64,000 nt of DNA from Strigamia acuminata (lineage: Eukaryota; Arthropoda; Chilopoda; Geophilomorpha; Linotaeniidae): assembly GCA_949358305.1 (NCBI GenBank), contig OX442314.1:43966581-44030580 (forward strand), read 5' to 3'. Below the pieces are notes generated by a model, which did not search any database, was not told where the DNA came from, and worked only from the letters and a program-made list of their open reading frames with translations. Numbering within the stretch: position 1 is the first letter of the stretch; the number at the start of each line of letters is the position of its first letter. Shown here piece after piece: positions 51,103-61,500 of the stretch. The position numbers and the translations under genes were made by a program.

Positions 51103-51115
51103 CTCTGCTACCATT
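51103..51115 (-). promoter_or_regulatory. Gag-only copia primer-binding site
   Basis: TGGTAGCAGAG follows the 5' LTR on the element strand and matches the complement of the animal initiator tRNA-Met 3' end for 11 bases. Confidence 0.8.
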
Positions 51116-51382
51116 TGTTGTAAATTAAACGACACGACACACGTTGTAACGGTGAAAAATGACAAGTGAGTTTTATTTCAAAAAAGGGAGGGTTAAATAC
51201 AGTTGTGGGGTCAAAAGAACTCTCTCCTATTGGTTGGTCAAGAAGGTCAGTGACAGTTCACGACCCTAAGTTTCTTCTTGCTTTGTCCACAACGTCCTGT
51301 TCCTAATACTTAGGGGTCAATGGCAACATTGGTGCCTGTCAATCAACAACAAACGCAACATTGGCGCCTGTAAACTCCAACA
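51116..51382 (-). repeat. Gag-only copia 5' LTR
   Basis: 267 bp; differs from the 3' LTR by one substitution near the aacaacaaac block (51355 region). Confidence 0.92.
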
Positions 51383-51387
51383 ATTAC

Positions 51388-52733
51388 ATGTTAAAAATCA
51401 CAAAAATCAATTTTTTTTACTGACAAATCACAGAAATTTATTTTTTGACTCACAAATCACAAAAATCAATTTTTTGACTAAAAATCTATGATTTTATTCA
51501 ACAATAAATTTTTAAAAAACATTACAATTTGATATAAAAAATCGATAAAAATGGAGAAAGAACGATAAAAATCGGTAAAAATCGATAAAAATGGAGAAAA
51601 GACGATAAAAATCGGTAAAAATCGATAAAAATCGGTAAAAATCGATAAAAATGGAGAAAAAAACGATAAAAATCGGTAAAAATCGGTAAAAATCGATAAA
51701 AATCGGTAAAAATCGATAAAAATCGGCAAAAATTGATAAAAATCGGTAAAAATCAATAAAAATCGGTAAAAATCGGTAAAAATTGTTAAAAATTGGTAAA
51801 AATCGATAAAAATCGGTAAAAATCGTTAAAAATCGGTAAAAATTGATAAAAATAGAGAAAAAACGATAAAAATCGGTAAAAATCAATAAAAATCGGTAAA
51901 AATCGATAAAAATCGGTAAAAATTGATAAAAATCGATAAAAATCAATAAAAATCGGTAAAAATCGATAAAAATCAGTAAAAATCGATAAAAATCGGTAAA
52001 AATCGATAAAAATTGGTAAAAATTGATGAAAATAAAGAAAAAACGATAAAAATCGATAAAAATCGGTAAAAATCGTTAAAAATCGGTAAAAATTGATAAA
52101 AATAGAGAAAATACGATAAAAATCGGTAAAAATCAATAAAAATCGGTAAAAATCGATAAAAATCGGTAAAAATTGATAAAAATCGATAAAAATCATTAAA
52201 AATCAATAAAAATCGGTAAAAATCGATAAAAATCGGTAAAAATCGATAAAAATTGGTAAAAATCGATAAAAATCGGTAAAAATTGATAAAAATAGAGAAA
52301 AAACGATAAAAATCGATAAAAATCGGTAAAAATCGTTAAAAATCGGTAAAAATTGATAAAAATAGAGAAAAAACGATAAAAATCGGTAAAAATCAATAAA
52401 AATCGGTAAAAATCGATAAAAATCGGTAAAAATCGATAAAAATCGGTAAAAATCGTTAAAAATCGGTAAAAATCGGTAAAAATCGATAAAAATCGGTAGA
52501 AATTGTTAAAACCGATTTTTATCGTTTTTTCCCCATTTTTATCGATTTTTACCAATTTTTATAGTTTTTTCTCTATTTTTATCGATTTTTACCGATTTTT
52601 ATCGTTTTTTCTCCATTTTTATCAATTTTTTATATTGAATTGTAATGTTTTTTAAAGATTTATTGTTGAATAAAATCATCGATTTTTGAGTCAAAAAATT
52701 TATTTTTGTGATTTTTGTGATGTTTCACATGTG
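51388..52733. repeat. TIR element with expanded AATCGRTAAA minisatellite
   Basis: About 120 bp at 51451-51590 (gattttattcaacaataaat, aaaaaacattacaatt) recur inverted at about 52590-52712. Between them, about 51560-52505, is an array of 10-bp units alternating AATCGGTAAA and AATCGATAAA with GAGAAAA variants. The array switches strand at about 52508. Looks like a non-autonomous DNA transposon whose inside has grown as a minisatellite. The gag-only copia inserted at or next to its left end. All frames inside are repeat translations. Confidence 0.8.
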
Positions 52734-53414
52734 CAGGCCTTTCTCACACGGACCATGCACATGAAATGCATCATTTGTAATGTCGTGTAAATCGTAAAAA
52801 TAGAAGTTAAGCAAATATAACCACAGCGATGGAATAAATAAATAATAAATTAATTAAATGAAGAAAAAGCACATGGGTACATCGTTTACTTAACAGTAAA
52901 GTAAACATTTTGCTGCAAATTGATCGCAATTTTCCCTAGAATGTAAACATCTATTCGCTAATTTTCAATTAGTGTTGCCTTAGTGATCTCGGTCCGCTAA
53001 TTATACAACAAACATTGACCAAAGAACTAAGAATTTTCAGGCAGACCTCCAATAGAGTGCTGTGGGTGCACAATGAGAGGAAATATCAATACAGAATGTG
53101 TAAATAAAAATTATTTCAGAAAAAAAACAAATTATTTCAGAAGGAAACAAATTAGTTTGGTCTAAATACAAAGTTTTTAGGTGTCAATAAATTTTATTGG
53201 TGAGAAATTCATGCTTTTTCGTGTAAAAACAAATTTTCTTGTCCTACAATTACACGCATTGGATTAAACAGTCCAAAAATCGTATTTGGCGCCATACTAT
53301 TGCCCAAGATGCATGGAGCGATGTGATTGGCCATGGGGACAATTTGTCGCGCTCAACTCTAACCGTCGCTAACTCGTGGGTTGATTACTTAATTCGACTA
53401 ACTCACTACCGCTT
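52734..53414. other. Spacer, nothing recognised
   Basis: AT-rich, no supported gene; plus-strand frame at 53239-53457 overlaps the gypsy LTR edge and is not supported. Confidence 0.4.
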
Positions 53415-54360
53415 TGTCTCAAGCGGTTTACCCAAAGAAATGATTACACAGATATAAAAGGTAAAATATAATATAGATTTATTCTGTGGGACAATATACA
53501 GATATATCTTATATATATATATGAAAGGTAGGTAAAAGGTAAATCGGAATGGGTGAAGGGAAATGGAAATGTAAAGGTATGATGAAAGCTGGCTGGAATC
53601 GGCGAGGTCGTCTGTTGTTTCGTTCGCGTCCAAGATGGCGTCGTCGTTGTGGCAACGCGATGTCGTCTTGGGCCGGCGTGGCAATATGGCGTCCTCGGCT
53701 CGTCTCTGGCTGGTCCTTCGGGCTCACGCTGGTCGGGCGCGAGTGAATGCTTAGTTAAAAGGCTTACTTCGGGCTGTTGTCTAGGTTTTTGTGTGGTGTC
53801 CGGCGATCACACAGCGGCGGACTCTTCTGGCTCCCGGCGGTCACACAGCGGCGGGAACGCTCGTCGTGGTTTTACTGCAGTTTAGGCTTGTGCGACCGTT
53901 TGTCTGCACAACTCGCTAAACTGGAGTGGTTTTTACTATTTCTAGCTGGTGTGCTAAAATAGTGTGGTAATCTTATCTCGCAGGTTACTCTGCGGAGTTT
54001 GACACTGACCAAACGTACTCACGGTAAATTGTCCTTTGTCCTTGGTCAATCCCAGTATATTTACTTGGGCCTGATCTTGTAGGACGACGGGTTTACGTGT
54101 GTTTCTCGTTTGATGGTTGTGTTGGTTCTGCCCGCTCAGTGCAAGGCACATTCCTTTGCACAAAGCGGGGTTGACAGGTGACCGGAATCACCCAATGGTG
54201 GGGTGGACGAGCCATCCCCACTCCCTCAGGGCAGACGCCTGTCCATTGACTAGATGTCAATGCACTGAGGGAAGGGAGACGCGCTTGCGGCTCCCCTTAC
54301 ACCCGAAACGAGGTCACGAGAGAAACTCTTCGTTGACCCCGGTCCAGTCGGGTCACAACA
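53415..54360 (-). repeat. Gypsy 2 3' LTR (outer limit inferred)
   Basis: The inner end (gtcacaaca, 54360) abuts the purine tract; the outer end is placed at TGTCTC by analogy with TGTCGC in element 1. TTTATT near 53477 is AATAAA on the element strand. Confidence 0.6.
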
Positions 54361-54377
54361 CTTCCCCCTCCGAGCTC
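54361..54377 (-). promoter_or_regulatory. Gypsy 2 polypurine tract
   Basis: Minus strand reads GAGCTCGGAGGGGGAAG next to the LTR. Confidence 0.75.
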
Positions 54378-54396
54378 AGACCGTGGGGCTGAGCGA

Positions 54397-57162
54397 TCAC
54401 TTCTTTCCTGGGGGACCCGACACTGAGTCCGTCACCTGGGCGTAACTCACTCCAGGGACAGGCGGTTGAGTGCCGGGTGGCGCGGGTAGATCGCCTACTA
54501 ACGCCGAGGACCGATCTCGGGGGTCCTCATGCTCCGTAATGAAGCATAATGCATGGCCGTCAACTGGCTCATGCGGGGCACGCGTCCTCTCGTGTAACCA
54601 AACGCTCGGGATGTAGGCGGAGAAGCCGGTGTTCGTATGCCGGATGGCATTGGCTTCCGCTGGCGTCACTGGCACACGGTGGGCTCTCAGCAACCTCTGG
54701 TGGAAGATGAGGTCTCTAGTCTTCCGGATCTGGTTGTGAAGCCAGATGAAGACTGATTTGCCTTTGTCCCGCTGCGCGAGGATAAACCTCCTGGTCGCCG
54801 TCGTCATCGAGAGATGGGGAAACTCTTCGATGATTCGCCCGTAATAGTCTGGCGGAGGCGGTGCCGGCTTCGGCTTCTGGGTGGCCGCGGGAATAGCGGC
54901 TTGCGTCGTTGTCGCCGCTCGGGCCGGTGAGGTCCCGGGCGGTGTCGGCTTCGTTTGCTCGACGGACCTGACGGGTGGCGTTCGGCACAGCAAGCGCTTT
55001 GGTTTACCCGCCACTTCGAACAGGGCGGGTCCTTGCGGGGATATCTCCGCAGGCATCGGTGGCGGAATCGGAACTCCGCTCGTCGGCGAGATCACCATTT
55101 CTACATCCTCTGCCGATTCTTCCGTCTGGATGGTCAAGGCGCGCAGTTGTTGGGTAGGCGCCGCTGTCCAGGTGGCGGAGGTATAACGAAACGCCGTGCT
55201 TCGCAACTTGTACCCCTCAAATTCGGGGTTTACCACATCCCTGGTTAGCTCGTACCGAGTCAACACAGGGTCGGGCAGAATGGAGCTCCACTCTGCGAGG
55301 AGTGCACGGGGAACCTGTACACCCTCTCTGTCCACGACAGACCATGCGGCCATCGCCTGACGCCCTTCTCCGAAGAGTGCTGGGGTTAGCAGCTGCATCA
55401 TGACCTTGGTCAATGATAGCTGTAGGCTGCGACGATTCACTGGATTCGATCGCTCCGAATCCGCAGTGAAGGCACACGAGAGCTTACTCATCATCGCCGT
55501 TGCCCATTCGATGAAATATCGCTGGGCCTGATCCACACCTCGCAAGGCGGGCGCGGAGACTCTTGGGTCTTCCATCACGAAGCGAAACGCTGAGAGCTCG
55601 GAGATAGTCGGATTGGCGGCTTCTCTCGCGAGTCGCGCTTCTTCGTCTCGCCTCTCGAAAAACAGGGCCGAGGAACCGGATCGGGGTTGGCTCGGCCTGT
55701 AAATGCCGGTCAAATTGGCTCGACATTCCTGCATAATGCTCTGTCCAACGGGGAGAGGGACTGAGCGGTCGGTGGGTAAATCCGGCGGATCGCTCGAATT
55801 CAACAACGACGGCGGCGGCAGGTTCGGAGGCGGCTGCGTCTTGGTCGGCAGCGTCGGCGTCGGCAGCGGTGGTGTTGGCTGCGTCGGCGGTGGTGGCGTC
55901 TCCGTCGTCTGCACTCCAGTCATTGCGACTTGGAGCGCCGGGAGATGTTGTCCGGAGCCTGAAGGCTGCACGATGGCGGTTGGCATGCCATCGGGTCGTG
56001 GTCGCGAATTAATGTAGTCTGCGAGCCACCTTGCCACCTCGTGTGGGGTCACCTTCCCGTCGGTGACAACACCCATCTTCCTGGCGTGTTTCATCGCGGG
56101 ATCGAAACGTGTCAGTTTCGTCCGCTTCATCTGAGTCAGAATCTCGCGAAGGTCCCGCGTATCTGCCGCTGGGACGTTTCGCTCACCTGACTGGCTACCA
56201 CCTCGTCGACCCGCTCTCTTGGAGGCGTAGGCGGGTTCGGGGATGGGACGGCCCCGAGCTTCGCACCTCGCGAAGTATCGCTCTTTGCGATCTTTTTTCC
56301 GCTGCTCGCGATGAGTCAGCGGACGTCTAGAAGTGCTGGGACGAGAGACTCGCTCTTCGTCACCAGACATCCAAACCTCCTTGCACTCCTTACCGTCTTT
56401 AATCTGACGGTTTATGAAAATTCGCGGTCGGGAATACTGCGAAGGGTCACGCACCGTACTAGTGGATGGCCCAGCTTCGTTGCCTTCAGTCGTGTTTTGA
56501 GCGACACGCTGCTTCTTGGTTGTCGCTGGGGAACGCGACTGGCTGTCCCCGGCGCCTTTGGAGCGCTTGCGCTTCCGCGGGTAGCTGCTCTTGGGCCCCA
56601 AAATCCCCAGGTAGTGGAGCTGCCACATCTCGGCTTGGGACGTCAAAATTCCCATCCGAGGTCTCCACTGGGGCGTACTCTCTCCCAATCGCAGCCTCTC
56701 AAACCACAGATGAATATCATCCGCGGTCATCCCCTCGTTTTGGAGGATGCGCTCGGCCACTGCCGTAGCGGTATCCACCAGCTGTTGTCTATAATGCTGG
56801 TAGATGGCCTCACGGGCCTCTTCTGTCTCGGCTGCTCGCCACGCATGCAGCACGTGTTCCTCCGCCGGGTTGCCAGTGTACTGACTTGACAATCCGGGGT
56901 GGAAAATCGGCGATTTCGGGTCATCGTCACGAGCTAACTCTGTGGCGATGCCTTCGCGCATTCCCTCCGGGAACGTATCCAGGAGCGTGCAGTCTCGTAC
57001 CCAACGTCGGGCGATGCATCGGGAATGTAGTATTCGCAGGCGCCAAGGGTCGGCGTCTTCGCCGAAACATCGTCGGTAAAAATCGGGCAGCGCGCCTCGA
57101 AATATCCCGCCACGAGTGATGCAAGCGGGGTCTAATGGTCCCCATGTTTTACGTAGTGCCAT
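54397..57162 (-). CDS. Gypsy 2 third ORF, main exon (unknown protein)
   Basis: 922 codons including stop from the 3' splice site at 57162 (pyrimidine-rich ...ctccatccttccag|ATG), which is a much better site than the one in element 1. An ATG (MALRKT) falls exactly at the exon start, so the protein could also start here. A longer frame of 929 codons reaches back into the intron. Shares IFRGALP, QAEMWQLHYLGILG, RQAMAAW.VVDREGV.VPRAL (about 597) and the C-terminal WLHERT.APHEPVDGH block with element 1. The middle (about 420-500) is very Pro/Thr-rich. No membrane segment, signal peptide or known domain seen. Confidence 0.8.
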   Translation of the reverse strand: MALRKTWGPLDPACITRGGIFRGALPDFYRRCFGEDADPWRLRILHSRCIARRWVRDCTLLDTFPEGMREGIATELARDDDPKSPIFHPGLSSQYTGNPAEEHVLHAWRAAETEEAREAIYQHYRQQLVDTATAVAERILQNEGMTADDIHLWFERLRLGESTPQWRPRMGILTSQAEMWQLHYLGILGPKSSYPRKRKRSKGAGDSQSRSPATTKKQRVAQNTTEGNEAGPSTSTVRDPSQYSRPRIFINRQIKDGKECKEVWMSGDEERVSRPSTSRRPLTHREQRKKDRKERYFARCEARGRPIPEPAYASKRAGRRGGSQSGERNVPAADTRDLREILTQMKRTKLTRFDPAMKHARKMGVVTDGKVTPHEVARWLADYINSRPRPDGMPTAIVQPSGSGQHLPALQVAMTGVQTTETPPPPTQPTPPLPTPTLPTKTQPPPNLPPPSLLNSSDPPDLPTDRSVPLPVGQSIMQECRANLTGIYRPSQPRSGSSALFFERRDEEARLAREAANPTISELSAFRFVMEDPRVSAPALRGVDQAQRYFIEWATAMMSKLSCAFTADSERSNPVNRRSLQLSLTKVMMQLLTPALFGEGRQAMAAWSVVDREGVQVPRALLAEWSSILPDPVLTRYELTRDVVNPEFEGYKLRSTAFRYTSATWTAAPTQQLRALTIQTEESAEDVEMVISPTSGVPIPPPMPAEISPQGPALFEVAGKPKRLLCRTPPVRSVEQTKPTPPGTSPARAATTTQAAIPAATQKPKPAPPPPDYYGRIIEEFPHLSMTTATRRFILAQRDKGKSVFIWLHNQIRKTRDLIFHQRLLRAHRVPVTPAEANAIRHTNTGFSAYIPSVWLHERTRAPHEPVDGHALCFITEHEDPRDRSSALVGDLPAPPGTQPPVPGVSYAQVTDSVSGPPGKK

Positions 57163-58008
57163 CTGGAAGGATGGAGAAATAAACAATTAATAAAAAGTTA
57201 ATATTTAAATACGTAGATAAATGGTTGGTTTCGAGGGACGTTGCCAGTACGTGCAGCCGTCCGTCGAGACCGATTCCTGTCTATCGGTGCAAACGTAGGA
57301 CGAATTGTCCCTCGTCGGATAGAAAAAGAGAAGTCATCACGTGAAAAATCTGTCTCATGTCCAAAACGCACAGCGAGACGGAATCGAGCCTTTAATCTGG
57401 ATTCTTATCATCAGATTTTACTTCAAATTAATTCTAACATTAATTAGAACATTACTAATAATTAAATTAATAATTATCAGTCATTCGTAAAAAGAATTCG
57501 TCGGGTGTAAATTATTACTAAAATCGCACAATAAATGTGCTTGTCGAAATGTTATTAAATAAATAAACCTAATAAAGAATTATTCCGAAGTCGGACTTTG
57601 TCTAATTTTTAAAAAAGTTAAAGTCAAATTAAATTTATCCAACACACCGAAAAATTCATCGTACGAATGTTAAGTTGCATCAATTTGATGCGTCAAATTA
57701 CTTGTGGAGAAAAAATATTCTTTTACAGAATATTCTCCCCTTGTCATAAAATTATATATGGCTCGAGCCCATTGTCTCGCTCGTGACTCAAGTCATGAGG
57801 AATTTTCGAGACGCGAGGCGACGTGAAGTCTGCGCTCGCACCTCGAAAACAAATTAACAAGGAAAAAAATACGATCGTGTGAGCGATCGTGGTTAATAAT
57901 TAATTATACGCTATTTCGAGTGCAAAGCACTCATGTCAGGTATTAGTCAACAAAATTTCTTCTTCAGCAGCACGGAACTAGTTCTCATGTGCCGATGCCG
58001 ACTTCTAC
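57163..58008 (-). other. Intron of the gypsy 2 third ORF
   Basis: 846 bp, GT at 58008-58007 (CAG|GTAGAA), AG at 57164-57163. AT-rich with many stops; no repeat or gene recognised within it. Confidence 0.65.
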
Positions 58009-58098
58009 CTGATCGGGCTGGACTTGGTTTACATCGCGGTCCCAGTTTTCCTCGTCCTCGTGCTCGATGGCCAGCACGTCGTTCTCTTCCTCGTCCAT
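58009..58098 (-). CDS. Gypsy 2 third ORF, first exon
   Basis: 30 codons, MDEEENDVLA... ending with NQVQPDQ at the donor, phase 0. Strongly acidic with DEENWD, matching EDENWD in element 1. Start codon context gccATGG is good. Confidence 0.7.
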
Positions 58099-58314
58099 GG
58101 CGAGGAGCGCGCACAAAAATCTCAATCACGATTTAAAAAGGATGATAAAACTATCTCAAAAACTCGGTGAAAAACTCGGTAAAACGTTAAAAACGAGGAT
58201 CACGCACGAATGCAGCGATCAGCTGTGAAAAGCGGAAGTCTGTGTGAACACGAGGTAATCGCGATGGATTCTGGGTAATATACTCCAGAACCCGGGTGTT
58301 TGAGACTAGTGCGC

Positions 58315-58440
58315 ACCTACCCGTGCGCATGTTACGCTACGGGTCTCCTTTGTTCTCACTCCCGTGCGCGATTGCTGCTACGGGGTCTTTTGCACGCGGT
58401 ATCCGACCCGTGCCGATAATTTTGCTACGGGTCCCGCGTT
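58315..58440 (-). promoter_or_regulatory. Triplicated hairpin motif upstream of gypsy 2 ORF3
   Basis: Three units at 58319-58344, 58361-58386 and 58405-58434 of CCCGTGC...GCTACGGG, each able to pair CCCGT with ACGGG. Element 1 has one such unit at 37983-38008 in the same position between pol and ORF3. Confidence 0.55.
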
Positions 58441-58574
58441 TCCACGCCATCTCGTGACGCGAATTCGACCGATATCCGCTTTGTTGGACTTAGCGAAATT
58501 TTCTGCGACGTGATGGCTTGCACTATCGGTCGATTACATTTATTTTTAGTGCCGCCATCGACTCGTAATTTATT

Positions 58575-61500
58575 TTACTTCTTTCCTACGACCTTTCCGC
58601 CTTTTATGAACGGATTATCTCTTTTTGGTCGCAGGTTACGGATCGAGGCAGGTACGATATTTTTTGTTGTTTTTTGTGTCTGTACCTCCTCATTATTGTT
58701 TTCTTTTTTATCCGTGTTTTTTGTGTTTGTTTCAGGAGTTTCTCCTGTTTCCCCCCCGACCAAAATTGGATCCGGAACGGATTCAACTATCTCGTTTACC
58801 GGAGGTGAAGGGGCGTCGAAATACTCCTCGTTGTCACTTGGCGGTGCTTTTTCCAACTCGCCAGCGAACATATCGACGATTTGGCCGTCAGTTTTAGACT
58901 TGACTTGGCCTTTGGCCCACATTTCTTGCGGGAATTCCGGAATGTACGGAGTTAACTCTCGTACCTGGATCGACTTTTGCTCGGTGTTGTCCTCGAGCTT
59001 GCGTAATTTATACGCGTTACCGCCATGCTTGCCGATGATTACATACGGTCCATCTCTCTTGTCGGCCAAGCTGGCGGTGATCCCTCTCGCTGCATTTGAG
59101 AGGGTGTGTGTATCTTTCCACACCAAATCATTGATCTCGAAATTCACGAATTTTCCACCGCTTTTATCTTGTAAAATGCGGTCGCGCATGTTAAAAATGT
59201 GCGCCATCATATGCTTGTATGTGTTTGAAATTGTTTGCTCCAATTTATACACATACTCATGTGGTTTCTCTGGGTCCACCACATTTACCGACTCTGCCAC
59301 TCGTGGGTCCCAAGGCACTCGTAGCTCTCGGGCGAAGTTGAGGTAGGCCGGAGAAAAATCTCTCGTCCTCGAGACTGTTGTTCGTATGCTGAACGCGATC
59401 TCCCTCAAGTATTCATCCCACCTATTGTGGATGTCAGTGAATATGCTTAGTGCATATTTAATGTCCCTGTTGAGTCGCTCAACGGGATTTGTTCTGGGAT
59501 TGTAGGTCGAAGTATGTGACGCCACAATCCCGAATTTCTCACAAAACTTACCCCAAATTTTCGAGATAAATTGGGGTCCGTTATCGGATATTATTTTACG
59601 TGGAAATCCGTAACGTAACGCCACGTCGTAGATACATTCAACGATTTTCTCTGCTGAAGGTCTAGCGACGGCGTACAACTCGGGCCAACGAGTTGCCACG
59701 TCCATTATAACGATAATGTACGCATTTTTATTTCCCGTAACGGGTTTTGGGCCCATCACATCGACACTTAAACAATCAAAAGGCGCGTAAGGCCCTAAGA
59801 AAATAGTTTCGAATGGTGATTTACTCCTCGGCTTGCACGCTTGACATCGCTGACATTGGTGGACAAAAAGAGCAATATCTTTTTTCATCCCTGTCCAGTG
59901 AAAAAGCTGTGTAGCACGATAGAGTGTTCTGCTTACTCCCGCATGGCTCGCAAGCGGGTGCCCGTGTAACAACCACAGCACGCGACCGATTAAGGAAGCA
60001 GGTATTACTACCTTTACTGCGGTGTCCGATTCACTCAAGTCATCTTGGTGATTTGGGTGATGTTTCACTAAAAGGCCGTCATCCAATAGGTAATCTATGG
60101 ATTCGTGTGCATAACGACGCTTCTGCCTTCTGGTTAGATTGGGCGGATATTTTCCTGTCAGTACGAATCTAGCTCTGTCCTGACATTTCTTGTCTAATTT
60201 TTGTTGCACAATTATTTCCTCCCTTGTCGGGGGATTGCTTTTCATTTGCTTGCCGACACGAGCGTGGAAGGCGCTTAGAAGCGGGTCATTTATTCTCCGC
60301 TCTAGCTTAAATTCCTTCTTTGCGTTTGGGTAATTGTCAGCAGCTGGTTGGTATAACCGCGTCCAAAATCCACAGAATTTTACATCTGCCGGAGACGCGG
60401 TGGGAATTTCATTCATCTTCCTTAAATCCCAACGGTGACAACTCGTAGGGCAATAAATGATGCGGGAGTCATCCTCGCCATCATCGTCAGCGTCGATTGG
60501 ATCTGACACTGGTGCCCGTGACAGAGCGTCAGCCACGACGTTATATTTGCCGGGCTTGTATTGAATGGTCAAGTCGCATGCCATCAGTTCTAACTGCCAT
60601 CTGGCTAGTCGACCGGCTGGCTCTTTTAATTTCATCAGCCATTGTAACGCTTGATGATCTGTGTGGACCACAAATTTGGTATATTCGAGATAATCTCTGA
60701 ATTTCCTTATGGCCCACACAACGGCCAAACACTCCAACTCTGTGGCGTTGTAATTTTTTTCAGCGCTTTGGAGTTTGCGACTTATAAACATGCACGGCAG
60801 GTCTTGTTCGACTCCGTCGCGCACGTGTGTTTGAAGCAACGCGGCTCCCAACCCAACTCTGCTGGCGTCCGTATGTAATATGAACGGCCGGTTTAGGTCG
60901 GGTAGAGGCATTACGCCGACTTCCGTCAGCATCCTCTTTATCGCATTAAATGCGATGTTGCACTCATTTGACCATACAAATTCGTTTTCATTCTTCAGGA
61001 GGTCGGTAACTGGGGCTGCCACTTCAGCTAGACCCGGTAGCAACCTGCCGAAGAAGTTTATCATTCCCATAAACCGTTGGACACCTTTAACGTCCTCGGG
61101 TGGTGGGAAACGATTAATCGCATCGATTTTTTCGGGGCCAATAGCTAAACCATTGACTCCAATGCGATAACCCAGGAAGGCAAGCTCCTTTCGACAGAAC
61201 TTGCTTTTGCCCGGATGCACGTGTAACCCAGCTTTTGCCAGCCGGGTGAGCACTTGGTCGATGTGCTCAATGTGCTCTTCGAATGTTTTAGAGGCAATAA
61301 CTATGTCATCTAGGTATGCCCACACAAACTGATGCAGGATATCACCCAATACGCTTTCGATTAGTCTCTGAAAGGTACTGGGAGCATTCACTAAACCAAA
61401 TGGCATGACGTTGAACATCAACCGTCCAATTGGCGAGTAAAATGCTGTTTTTAACTTATCCTCTGGCCTCATCTCAACTTGCCAGTATCCCTTCGACAGA

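Larger units (their letters stand above)
49375..51382 (-). mobile_element. Copia-type element carrying only gag, 2,008 bp, TSD ATTAC
   Basis: Two 267-bp LTRs (49375-49641, 51116-51382) with TGTTG...CAACA ends and one substitution between them, flanked by ATTAC at 49370-49374 and 51383-51387. The only gene is gag, with no protease, integrase or RT. PBS and purine tract are present, so it should move with enzymes supplied in trans, like the TR-GAG elements described in plants. A solo LTR of the family is at 32616. Confidence 0.93.

Noticed and set aside
51478-52555. Long minus-strand frames made of IDFYRFLPIF repeats
   Set aside because: Translations of a 10-bp minisatellite; no complexity beyond the repeat.
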